Shown: one piece after another, positions 54,134-62,200 of the stretch
Layout of the letters: each line of letters starts with the position of its first letter
Position numbering within the stretch: position 1 is the stretch's first letter
Translations under genes and position numbers: made by a program
NCBI RefSeq assembly: GCF_024741135.1
Contig: NZ_JANSUY010000004.1
Span: 248,001 to 312,000, forward strand
DNA length: 64,000 nucleotides
Reading direction: 5' to 3'
DNA from: Aquiflexum gelatinilyticum
GTDB lineage: Bacteria > Bacteroidota > Bacteroidia > Cytophagales > Cyclobacteriaceae
The notes under the pieces: model-generated
The model's database searches: none
Told to the model about the DNA's origin: nothing
Seen by the model: only the letters and a program-made list of their open reading frames with translations

Positions 54134-55381
54134 ATGATCAACTACCAACAATTTGTACTGGATAATGGCCTTCAAGTGCTCGTCCATGAGGACAGGAGTA
54201 CAAAAATCGCCGTGCTAAACATTCTGTACAAAGTAGGGTCAAGGAATGAAGTTGCAGGAAAAACAGGGCTTGCGCATTATTTTGAACACCTGATGTTTGG
54301 TAGTTCAAAGAATGTCCCAGTATTTGACACAGAACTGGAAAAGGTGGGCGGTTCCTGTAATGCATTTACCAATACAGACATTACCAACTTTTATATCACC
54401 CTGCCTGCGTCCAATATCGAAACCGCCTTTTGGCTGGAATCTGACAGGATGCTCCAACTCAATCTCTCTGAAAAAACCATTGAAGCACAACGGAAAGTGG
54501 TCATAGAGGAGTTTAAGCAGCGGTATATCAACCAACCTTATGGAGATGTCCACCACCATATACGTAGCTTGGCATACGAAAAGCATCCTTATCAATGGCC
54601 AACGATCGGCAAAAATTTAGAGGATATCATTAATTATCAAAAAGAAGACGTTGAAGATTTCTACTACACGCATTATCGGCCTGATAATGCAGTCATGGTG
54701 GTGGCAGGTGATGTGACTTTGGAACAGGTGAGAATTTTGTCTGAAAAATGGTTTGGGGATATTCCCTCAGGAAAAATCCAAAAAAATATTGTTGTTCAGG
54801 AACCTCCACAGATAAAAAAGAAAGTGAATTACGTGGAAGCTGATGTTCCCACAGATGCCCTATACAAAGTGTATCACATGCCGGGAAAATTACAGGATGG
54901 GTTTCTTGAGTCCGATCTGATTACAGATATTCTTGGGTTTGGCAGATCTTCCATTCTTGAACAGAAATTGGTCAAAAACGGGAATCTGTTTGCCTCCATC
55001 GGGGCTTATATCTTCGGAACGGTGGACCCGGGATTGTTGGTTTTTTCAGGCAAAATGGAAAAAGGCCAGCCTGCGGAACTTGCCGAAAAGGCTTTGGATG
55101 AAGTCGTGGCTACATTTCTCGGTTCGACAGTTTCTGAAAACACCCTGATCAAAATCAAAAATCAGGCAGAGGCCATGAAAACCTATGAATCTGTGCAACT
55201 TTTGAACAGGGCCATGAGTCTGGCGTATAATGCCCACCTCGGCAACCCTGATTACCAACAATTGGAATACGAAAAGAAAATCAAGATTCCTTCGGAGGAA
55301 ATTATTAATCAGGCGAATAAAATCCTTGTAGAAGAAAACTCTTCCGTAGTTTATTACAAAGCCAAAAAAGAAAGTAACTAG
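54134..55381 (+). CDS. M16-family zinc peptidase (pitrilysin type)
   Basis: A 415-residue single-chain M16 peptidase. The inverted zinc site HYFEHLMF (about 48-55) has the catalytic Glu and two His, and the distal Glu lies about 75 residues later in KVVIEEFKQR. The C-terminal inactive-like domain has ADVPTDALYKVYHMPGKLQDGFLESDLITDILGFGRSS. No signal peptide is visible, so it is probably cytoplasmic, unlike periplasmic relatives of about 440 residues. Substrate is unknown. Confidence 0.92.
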   Translation: MINYQQFVLDNGLQVLVHEDRSTKIAVLNILYKVGSRNEVAGKTGLAHYFEHLMFGSSKNVPVFDTELEKVGGSCNAFTNTDITNFYITLPASNIETAFWLESDRMLQLNLSEKTIEAQRKVVIEEFKQRYINQPYGDVHHHIRSLAYEKHPYQWPTIGKNLEDIINYQKEDVEDFYYTHYRPDNAVMVVAGDVTLEQVRILSEKWFGDIPSGKIQKNIVVQEPPQIKKKVNYVEADVPTDALYKVYHMPGKLQDGFLESDLITDILGFGRSSILEQKLVKNGNLFASIGAYIFGTVDPGLLVFSGKMEKGQPAELAEKALDEVVATFLGSTVSENTLIKIKNQAEAMKTYESVQLLNRAMSLAYNAHLGNPDYQQLEYEKKIKIPSEEIINQANKILVEENSSVVYYKAKKESN

Positions 55382-55387
55382 GTTTTA

Positions 55388-55423
55388 TCTTGTGTCTCAA
55401 GTCTAACATCTAAAGTCTATTTT
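55388..55423 (+). repeat. 7-bp-period tract abutting the ispF start codon
   Basis: Five units: TCTTGTG (55388), TCTCAAG (55395), TCTAACA (55402), TCTAAAG (55409) and an 8-base TCTATTTT, then ATG 55424. It fills nearly the whole gap after the M16 stop. Confidence 0.87.
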
Positions 55424-55906
55424 ATGACAAACTTCAGAATCGGCTTCGGCTATGACGTGCATCAACTCCGGGAAGGCTACGAGTTTTGGCTGGGAGGTAT
55501 CAAATTGGAACACGAAAAAGGCGCTGTAGGGCACTCAGATGCAGATGTACTCATCCATGTAATTTGTGATGCACTTTTGGGTGCGGCGAATTTGAGGGAC
55601 ATTGGATACCATTTTTCAGACAAAGACCCCAAATACAAAGGGATCGACAGCAAAATTCTCCTCAGAGAGGTCATGCAGCTGGTCAGAAATGAAGGATTCG
55701 AAGTGGGTAACATAGATTCCACTGTCTGTCTTCAGGTTCCAAAACTGAACCCGCATATTCCCGAAATGAAAGCCTGCCTTGCTGAAGTGATGGGAACACC
55801 CATTTCAAATATTTCTATCAAAGCCACTACCACTGAACAGTTGGGATTTGTAGGAAGGCAAGAGGGAATTTCCGCTTATTGTGTGGTACTTATCCATAAA
55901 GTCTAA
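55424..55906 (+). CDS. ispF: 2-C-methyl-D-erythritol 2,4-cyclodiphosphate synthase
   Basis: Fifth step of the MEP isoprenoid pathway: cyclises CDP-ME 2-phosphate with release of CMP. The 160-residue protein has GFGYDVHQL (metal-binding Asp and His), GHSDADVLIHVICDALLGAA (third ligand His), and the C-terminal STVCLQVPKLNPHIPEM and ISIKATTTEQLGFVGRQEGISAYCVVLI. The length is typical. Other MEP genes are not in the window. No Shine-Dalgarno sequence is visible, because the repeat tract occupies its place. Confidence 0.96.
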   Translation: MTNFRIGFGYDVHQLREGYEFWLGGIKLEHEKGAVGHSDADVLIHVICDALLGAANLRDIGYHFSDKDPKYKGIDSKILLREVMQLVRNEGFEVGNIDSTVCLQVPKLNPHIPEMKACLAEVMGTPISNISIKATTTEQLGFVGRQEGISAYCVVLIHKV

Positions 55907-55909
55907 TAC

Positions 55910-56593
55910 ATGGGAAGAGAGGTCAAAATCATCACTACCGAGGACGGTTCGCACTCACTCTATCTACCTGAACTGAAGGAATCCTACCATTCTTTTCATG
56001 GAGCATACAGGGAATCCATCCATGTTTTTATGCTCTATGGACTCGAGGCTTGGTTTATGCGCAATCCTGACAGATTTCCAATCCGGATTTTTGAGGTAGG
56101 GTTTGGAACAGGTCTCAATGCCTGGCTGACACTTGTTTGGGCCGAGCAATACAAAGTCCCTGTTTTGTACCATTCCATAGAGCCATTTCCTTTGGAAAAA
56201 GAGATTTTTGAGCAACTGAATTATACCGAGGTAGATACTACTATTTACCATTATGCCCATTTTTTCAAGAAACTGCACCTTTCACCTTGGGACCAGGGTT
56301 TGGTATACTCAGAATATTTCAACATGAAAAAGGACCAGACTACCTTAGAAAAAGCAGTTCTTTATCCTTCTGATTTGGTCTTCTACGATGCCTTTGCACC
56401 CAAAAAGCAACCTGAGCTTTGGACGAAAGAAATTTTGGATAAGGTAGTTGACGCGATGAATCCGGGTGGAATTTTTGTCACTTACAGTGCGACAGGAAAA
56501 CTCAAACGGGATCTTCAAGAATTGGGACTGACTGTCGAAACCCTTCCCGGCCCTCCGGGAAAAAACGAGATGGTGAGAGGGACTAAGGGTTGA
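55910..56593 (+). CDS. mnmD: tRNA 5-methylaminomethyl-2-thiouridine methyltransferase, MnmD type
   Basis: A 227-residue SAM-dependent enzyme that would methylate nm5s2U34 to mnm5s2U34 in tRNA anticodons. It corresponds to the MnmC methyltransferase domain without the FAD oxidase part. The SAM site is RIFEVGFGTGLNAWLTLVWA (about 60) and the catalytic region DLVFYDAFAPKKQPELWTKEIL. The C-terminal TYSATGKLKRDL is conserved. It starts three bases after the ispF stop, indicating an operon. Confidence 0.93.
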   Translation: MGREVKIITTEDGSHSLYLPELKESYHSFHGAYRESIHVFMLYGLEAWFMRNPDRFPIRIFEVGFGTGLNAWLTLVWAEQYKVPVLYHSIEPFPLEKEIFEQLNYTEVDTTIYHYAHFFKKLHLSPWDQGLVYSEYFNMKKDQTTLEKAVLYPSDLVFYDAFAPKKQPELWTKEILDKVVDAMNPGGIFVTYSATGKLKRDLQELGLTVETLPGPPGKNEMVRGTKG

Positions 56594-56707
56594 AAGTTGG
56601 GAAAGTTGGAAGGTTTTAAAGTTAAAAAGTTAGGTCCTTCACCACCACTGTATTTTGGATTTGAAAACTGCAAACTGACCACTGCGACCGAATACTGTCA
56701 ACTGACT
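56590..56707. repeat. GTT-type and ACTG-type short-period tracts between convergent genes
   Basis: Units beginning GTTGGGAAA and GTTGGAAG, each of 7-9 bases, run from 56590 to 56632. From 56667, ACTGCAA, ACTGACC and ACTGCGA follow at exact 7-base steps; one 6-base unit CCGAAT comes next, then ACTGTCA and ACTGACT to 56707. The tract ends five bases before the AsmA-like gene stop. Confidence 0.8.
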
Positions 56708-56711
56708 CGGA

Positions 56712-59700
56712 TCACTCCTCCTCCTTTATCCCTTCATTTTTCTTTTTTCCTTTAGGTTCCTTTTTCGGCTTTTCAGGTTTTGCCTGCCCAAGACCTAGAC
56801 TTCCTTTGAGGCCACTAAAAGTTGTTTTCCACCAATAATTGAAAATGAATTTTTCTTTATCCCGTTCTTGATAAATCTTCCCATCTATCGGATTTCTGAG
56901 GTATCTTCTTGGGTTGTTTGACCTTACGGCAAATGAATTCAAAACAAAAGTCAGGATCGCATCTCTGCCTTTTGCTTTTTCAAGAGTCCTGTGATTCAAT
57001 AAAATCAGGTGCAAATCCGAGTATAAAAACTCCATCTGACCCACAGCTTTGTCATTATCAGCGACAAATGACCAATCCGCACCTTTTACTGTGCCTCTTT
57101 TGATGGTAACAAAAGCATTGGTTTCTAAAATTGAATTTAATGTCCTCATGTCAAATTCCCCAAGCTGTGCATTGATTCTCATCGGATATGGCTCTTGGAA
57201 AAACAAATGGCCTTGAAGGTTCAATTCAGCCACACCATTTAATTTCGTAGTAGCTAGCAAGAAAGATTCCTCCAAAGGATAGGCATTTTCACCTTTGGAC
57301 AAATGAAATGGATACAAGCCGGCGTTGATGTCTGTAAAATAAAGTTCTCCAGGTACCATTCCCTTTTCAAAAAACTCTGAATACCTGATGGTGGCATTTT
57401 CAATCACAAAAGTATCAAGCCTTAATTCGATATCTGCTTTGCTCATCAACTCCTGTGGCATGGGACGGAAAATACCTTCCTCCCGCGGATATCTTTTATC
57501 CCTAAACATGGTAGCAGCGACATCGGTTATTTTTAGGGATTTGGCAGCCAAAATCTCTTCTTCTAGAAACCTGTTATAATCAGGTTTGTCCAAAACCAAT
57601 AAAGGGACATGGATATTCATGACATCAGTCTGTTTTCCAACTGCCCGTCCATATTGGTACCTACCTACCCTTGGAGAGAAAACCAGGTCATTTATTTTTA
57701 TTTGATTGTTATCAACTGATATCAGTCCTATGTTAAGTTTGTTTAGACTGTCTTTCAACAGGATTTCGTAATTGGGAAGGGAAAATTTGAAGTCTTGTTT
57801 TATCAGGGAGGCTTTATCGAGCTTATCCAGATTTTGTAAATCTATCTTGGTTCCGAATACCTCAAAATTGGCGGCAGCGAATTTTGTGGGTTTTTTCGAA
57901 CCGTCTTTATCAAAAACCGAAAAATTTCCTTCCACTATTTCAAAGTCATCTACCATAAAAAACTCAAACAATCCCTTATTGTCTTCCTTTTGTTGTTTTT
58001 CCTTCTTGGGCATTTTTACTTCATCAAGAAACACTTCCATATCGGGCTTGTATAACCTGAGTTGTTTGAGCCAAAGATCTTTGCTTCCCTGTATTTCTGA
58101 TAGTGATTTTGCTTTAATCAGGATTGTTGGAATATGGCCTGAAAAAACCGGAAATCCCGGAACTCCACCCAAGTCCCTTGGAATCACCCTGAAGTTATTT
58201 ACCAAAATCCCATCATATTTGGTGTCCAGTTCAACTTTCGAAAAAGTCACCTGATGGACACTGTCGTTCAGTGTCAACCAAAATTCATCCAATTCCAATG
58301 TAATTCCGTCAAAAAATCCGGCAATTTCTCCTTTTTGGATGTTTGCTGAATCCAGCAAAAAATCAAACACATTCAGGTTAATTTGGGTATTTATAAGTTC
58401 GCTTTGTGTGCCTTGTTCCTTAAATCCCAAACTGAATTTGGCGTCGATAGTCTCAATGGTATCAATAGCAACATTTCCAATGTTTTTTGGAAGGTTTCTT
58501 TCTTTTCTAACTCTGTTTTTAATGGCTTGATTTTCCTCTTCTTTCCAATCATTGTCAATAAGCAATTCCACCGAAGACCCAAGCAATCCAAGTTTTTGAA
58601 GTCTTAGTGAATTGTCAAAAAGAAAGGCCTCCAAGTCCACTCCTTTGAAAGAAAGTACAGGGATTTTAGCTGTCACTTTGGTTTTATCAGAGAAGTTACT
58701 GCTTGGACTTAACCTCACATTCCTCGTAATGATCTCTTCCCTTGCTGTGTTAAAATTGATCCCATCAGCCTGAATGGTATATTTCCCATTTCCTACGGTG
58801 AAAACATAATTGCTCAAATTCAGATCAAATTCTTCAGAAAAAAAGGAGTTAATTTTGTTAGATACGGTTGACTCATCTATAAAAAAATTCTTGACAGAAA
58901 CCGTTAATTCATCCTCTGAAAAGCTTCTTGTCTTATCAGCGGTATAGTTTTGGTAATTCAATTTTGCTTTTTTGACATTGATCGAGTCCACTTTGATCTC
59001 AGAAAAATAATTTGTCAACAACTCTAAAATTTCTCCTCTCCTTAGCTCATTTCCGTCCCCATCCTGAATTTTTTGTTTGTATCGATAGAGTTTAATGTCA
59101 GGAGAAGGAATCAAAATCTCATTGATCCTCAAAATTCCATCAAAATACGCTTGGGGAATATTCACTCCTTTGGCCATAAATTTTGGAACATAAATATCCA
59201 AAGTCGCACTTTTGCCATATCTATCCAAAGTCTTTTGAATCTGTGTCTGATAAAGTGGCCGGATTGCAAAACCGTCGATTTCGATCAAATATCCTTTGGT
59301 ATCCAAAAAAATCCTGTCTGCTTTGAAGATATGTAGGTTATCAGCAAGTTTGAGGGCATAATCCTCAATTTCAAGCTGTAGGTTTTCTGCCAAAAACACG
59401 CCTTTGGATTCAGCATTTTCAGTCTTTTCGTCCAGTGCAAAATTTTCCAAGACCAGGTTTATTTTTCCAAAAGAAAGACTGTCCTGTCTCAATCTGACCC
59501 TGTTGTCGAGAACGAGAGATCCTTGCCGAATTTCAAATCTTTCTACATAAATCCCGTCAAGGTATTCTTTATAAATCTCATTGAGATCCAATTTTGATTC
59601 ATTCTCTTTTCCGCCTTTTATGTTCCTAAGAAATATTTCCGGTTCGTCTAATATCACTTCTTCCAAATCTACAATGCCAAGATTGTAGACTTTCTTAAGA

Positions 59701-61085
59701 TTGGCATCTGAAATAGCCAAGCTAGATACGCTGATATCCAAATGTGCCTTTTTACCATCAAATTCAAGTCCTTCTTTTGGGTAAAGTTTAAATCCATCAA
59801 TCTCTATCCTGTCATCGAAAGAGGAAAGTCTGACAAAATCTCCCACCAACAGGTGGATGCTGTCATTGAGAGCAAATTCAACCTGATGTAATTCTACAGA
59901 AGCATTGTCAGCGTAAAAAAACTGATCCTGTTTTTTAGAGATATCGGGACCGACATAGAAGTCCTCCATTTTGAAGTCAATCCGGTCTGTCTTTATCATG
60001 TAGGTATCCCTGTCCTCAGCCAATCTCTTACCAAACTTCCCTTCTTCAATCTCTAAATCTTGGATCTGAATAGAAGCCAAAAAACCATCAATCAAAGCGT
60101 ATAAATCAAAGGGTTCCGTACCCCGGTCCTGTTTTAAGACCTCTCGGGTGAAAAGGTTAAATTCAGGATTTTCGATTTTCAATTGCCCCACGGCAACCTC
60201 TGAAGTATAAAAAACCCTATTGATATCCGCATCTTTCAACAGCAGTTCATCGAGATCAAGTTGAAAATAAGTTTTTGTTGTTTTGCTGAAATCAGGAATA
60301 ATTTTGACCTCCTTCGCATTGATGAACTGTTCTAGGGAAGATACATTGACCGTTTTGGCCTGGATAGTATGGATGCTGTCAGCCAACAAAACTTCAAAAT
60401 TATCAAAGCCAAAAGAAAAACCCTTGGCATTGAAAGGTGTGGCCGGTACTCTCTCCTGCAAAAGTTGGATATCCTCCATCAAAAGCCTTGTGTTCTCAGC
60501 TTTGATGGCCTTTTGGGAAATGAAATTTTTTAAAAGTAAGTCTGCCTCGTCTATTTTTAGCCTGTTGATCCTTATTTCCTTGACTTGAGAACTCAAAAAT
60601 GACTTCCTGATTTCCTCCTGAAGTATGGAAATAGGTGACACGGTAGGCTTTGAAACATCGGAAGTATCTTTTTTAACCAACTTAAAATCCACATCAGGAT
60701 TGACCAATTCTATGGTCCCAATGATAAATTCCTTTTTAAAAAAACGGTAATTGAGTCCTGTAATGTCTATTTCAGGAATTGAAATCCGATAATATGGGAT
60801 ATCGTCTAAGTCTTGAAACTGACCTTCGACCGGATTCAACTTCAATCCTTTGAAGGTAATTCCCCTTTGCAAAAACAAAATATGAAACTCCTCAAAGTCA
60901 ATCTCATATTTATTTCCGGAGGCAACGTTGACTTTTTCTTTTAGGAAATTGCGAAGTAAAAGATCAGAACCGAAGTAAAAAACTACCTGAAGTGAAAACA
61001 AAACCAAAAGGGTTATTCCTGCCAAGCGCAAGTACTTTTTTTTCCTTTTTGGAGGCAGAGATTCTTGATTTTGATTTTCTTCCAT
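56712..61085 (-). CDS. Very large AsmA-like inner-membrane/periplasmic protein
   Basis: A 1457-residue protein with one N-terminal membrane helix (LRLAGITLLVLFSLQVVFYF) and a huge periplasmic part. It is made of beta-strand units of about 60-120 residues that repeat phrases such as EVDLDELLLKDADINRVFY, VAVGQLKIENPEFNLF and GIEIDGFKLYPKEG. This is the pattern of AsmA/TamB-like bridge proteins thought to carry lipids between membranes. The C-terminus has a Lys/Pro/Glu-rich tail (KPEKPKKEPKGKKKN). No exact family is recognised; AsmA-likeness is inferred from topology and repeats. Confidence 0.8.
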   Translation of the reverse strand: MEENQNQESLPPKRKKKYLRLAGITLLVLFSLQVVFYFGSDLLLRNFLKEKVNVASGNKYEIDFEEFHILFLQRGITFKGLKLNPVEGQFQDLDDIPYYRISIPEIDITGLNYRFFKKEFIIGTIELVNPDVDFKLVKKDTSDVSKPTVSPISILQEEIRKSFLSSQVKEIRINRLKIDEADLLLKNFISQKAIKAENTRLLMEDIQLLQERVPATPFNAKGFSFGFDNFEVLLADSIHTIQAKTVNVSSLEQFINAKEVKIIPDFSKTTKTYFQLDLDELLLKDADINRVFYTSEVAVGQLKIENPEFNLFTREVLKQDRGTEPFDLYALIDGFLASIQIQDLEIEEGKFGKRLAEDRDTYMIKTDRIDFKMEDFYVGPDISKKQDQFFYADNASVELHQVEFALNDSIHLLVGDFVRLSSFDDRIEIDGFKLYPKEGLEFDGKKAHLDISVSSLAISDANLKKVYNLGIVDLEEVILDEPEIFLRNIKGGKENESKLDLNEIYKEYLDGIYVERFEIRQGSLVLDNRVRLRQDSLSFGKINLVLENFALDEKTENAESKGVFLAENLQLEIEDYALKLADNLHIFKADRIFLDTKGYLIEIDGFAIRPLYQTQIQKTLDRYGKSATLDIYVPKFMAKGVNIPQAYFDGILRINEILIPSPDIKLYRYKQKIQDGDGNELRRGEILELLTNYFSEIKVDSINVKKAKLNYQNYTADKTRSFSEDELTVSVKNFFIDESTVSNKINSFFSEEFDLNLSNYVFTVGNGKYTIQADGINFNTAREEIITRNVRLSPSSNFSDKTKVTAKIPVLSFKGVDLEAFLFDNSLRLQKLGLLGSSVELLIDNDWKEEENQAIKNRVRKERNLPKNIGNVAIDTIETIDAKFSLGFKEQGTQSELINTQINLNVFDFLLDSANIQKGEIAGFFDGITLELDEFWLTLNDSVHQVTFSKVELDTKYDGILVNNFRVIPRDLGGVPGFPVFSGHIPTILIKAKSLSEIQGSKDLWLKQLRLYKPDMEVFLDEVKMPKKEKQQKEDNKGLFEFFMVDDFEIVEGNFSVFDKDGSKKPTKFAAANFEVFGTKIDLQNLDKLDKASLIKQDFKFSLPNYEILLKDSLNKLNIGLISVDNNQIKINDLVFSPRVGRYQYGRAVGKQTDVMNIHVPLLVLDKPDYNRFLEEEILAAKSLKITDVAATMFRDKRYPREEGIFRPMPQELMSKADIELRLDTFVIENATIRYSEFFEKGMVPGELYFTDINAGLYPFHLSKGENAYPLEESFLLATTKLNGVAELNLQGHLFFQEPYPMRINAQLGEFDMRTLNSILETNAFVTIKRGTVKGADWSFVADNDKAVGQMEFLYSDLHLILLNHRTLEKAKGRDAILTFVLNSFAVRSNNPRRYLRNPIDGKIYQERDKEKFIFNYWWKTTFSGLKGSLGLGQAKPEKPKKEPKGKKKNEGIKEEE

Positions 61086-61288
61086 AAACCTAAAACAGTT
61101 ACTAAAAGTAATACAAAAGGATCAGAAAATAATCCGACTCTAGGAGAGATTTTGATATCCCCGATAATTAGAAAGCGATAAAGTGAAATGCAATTCTGAT
61201 TTAAAAAAAAATGATTTCGAAGTCAAAAATGCGAAAAAAAGCACCTATTGATAAATTTTTTAAATGAAAGGATACACTTCCTAAAGGA

Positions 61289-61335
61289 CAAAAAAAGAGA
61301 CAATCCGATATTTGCTGACTAATCGCGAGTGTCTC
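61289..61335 (-). terminator. Terminator downstream of tRNA-like RNA 1
   Basis: GAGACA (61297-61302) pairs with TGTCTC (61330-61335), with an inner CGAT/ATCG pairing. On the minus strand seven T follow. It lies 31 bases after the tRNA-like element. Confidence 0.65.
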
Positions 61336-61366
61336 AATAATTAAATAGCCCAAATATAAATGATGC

Positions 61367-61504
61367 TGTAGGAGAAGGATTCGAACCTCCACGGAGAAGT
61401 TAGGCAACAAAAGAGCTCTTTGTGTGCTTTGTCCAATCCTGATAAGAATCAGGTACTCCACCCCCGAGACAGGAGGGCATGTCTGCCAGTTTCAACATCC
61501 TACA
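61367..61504 (-). ncRNA. tRNA-like RNA 1 with oversized variable region (138 nt)
   Basis: Read on the minus strand: acceptor TGTAGGA/TCCTACA (7 perfect pairs), a Leu-like D-arm (GAAACTGGCAGAC), and an anticodon-like arm CCCTC/GGGGG with loop CTGTCTC. In that loop U33 is present, the anticodon would be GUC, and position 37 is U instead of a purine. A 65-75-base variable region follows, with hairpins CCTGAT/ATCAGG and AAAGAG/CTCTTT, then T-arm GGAGG-TTCGAAT-CCTTC. A terminator and an upstream box shared with RNA 2 suggest a transcribed gene. It may be a degenerate tRNA or a tRNA-like regulatory RNA. Confidence 0.6.
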
Positions 61505-61542
61505 AGATGTAATTTTTCAAAGCCCTTTGCTTTGTAGCGGGT

Positions 61543-61550
61543 CAAAATTA
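61543..61550 (-). promoter_or_regulatory. Shared upstream box of tRNA-like RNA 1
   Basis: TAATTTTG on the minus strand, within TGTTAATTTTG, 39 bases from the RNA 5' end. The same 11 bases precede RNA 2 at a similar distance. It fits TAnnTTTG. Confidence 0.55.
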
Positions 61551-61689
61551 ACAAACCGATCCATTTATTAAAATTAATTTAAATAAATATACGTTTTTTT
61601 ATATTTTATTTAAAATTAAATATAAATAATTACCAATTGAACAATCTTGAAGCGATTTATTCGATTTTATTGAAGAATCTTTAACGGCC

Positions 61690-61729
61690 TAAAAATCAAA
61701 AAAGCTGTGAAACAAAATCTCACAGCTTT
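61690..61729 (-). terminator. Terminator downstream of tRNA-like RNA 2
   Basis: AAAGCTGTGA (61701-61710) pairs with TCACAGCTTT (61720-61729). On the minus strand six T follow. It lies 33 bases after RNA 2. Confidence 0.88.
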
Positions 61730-61761
61730 AGTCAATTAACAATAAACCCAAAATAACCAGA

Positions 61762-61817
61762 TGTAGGAGAAGGATTCGAACCTCCGGGGAAATCCCCACC
61801 ACTCTTTCAATCCTACA
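61762..61817 (-). ncRNA. tRNA-like RNA 2, acceptor and T-arm only (56 nt)
   Basis: Read on the minus strand: acceptor TGTAGGA/TCCTACA, a linker TTGAAAGAGTGG, a short hairpin GGGGATTTCCCC in place of the D- and anticodon arms, and the T-arm GGAGG-TTCGAAT-CCTTC. Acceptor and T-arm are identical to those of RNA 1. It is followed by a strong terminator. No anticodon exists, so it cannot decode; it recalls a minimal substrate for RNase P, tRNA-modifying enzymes or EF-Tu. Confidence 0.62.
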
Positions 61818-61851
61818 ATACAACTGGACTTTTTTCCAATTGATTACATGA

Positions 61852-61859
61852 CAAAATTA
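61852..61859 (-). promoter_or_regulatory. Shared upstream box of tRNA-like RNA 2
   Basis: TAATTTTG on the minus strand within TGTTAATTTTG, 35 bases from the RNA 5' end, the same string as before RNA 1. Confidence 0.55.
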
Positions 61860-62200
61860 ACACCTAATCTGATTCTTTAATAATAATATAAATATTTAGC
61901 TAAAAATTTACAGTATATTTATTTTAAGATACATTTTTTAATCATTCATTAATCTACATCGATTGCGGAAACCAGTTTTTTGAATACTTGATAATGGGTT
62001 TTGGGTTTCCAACCAACCAATTATTAAATTTTCATGTAATTACCGTCCACTTTTATAATTTTTTTACCCAACCTCTTCCACTTCAAACATAATGACTCCA
62101 TATTTTTCTTCCGGATTTTAGTCAAATCGTCAAGCTTAAAATCAAATTATGCAAGGAAAAGGCAAATTAAGTCCCTCCAAAACAGGACAATAGTGAAAAA
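61860..62200. other. AT-rich intergenic region upstream of tRNA-like RNA 2 / downstream of rluD
   Basis: About 340 bases without ORF, clear hairpin or heptamer tract. No terminator for the rluD-type gene was found in it. Confidence 0.5.

Noticed and set aside
61201-61461. 86-codon minus-strand ORF
   Set aside because: Most of it lies on tRNA-like RNA 1 and its terminator; no protein features.
61367-61504. tmRNA (ssrA)
   Set aside because: No tag-peptide reading frame, no alanine G:U pair in the acceptor stem, and the length is far too short.
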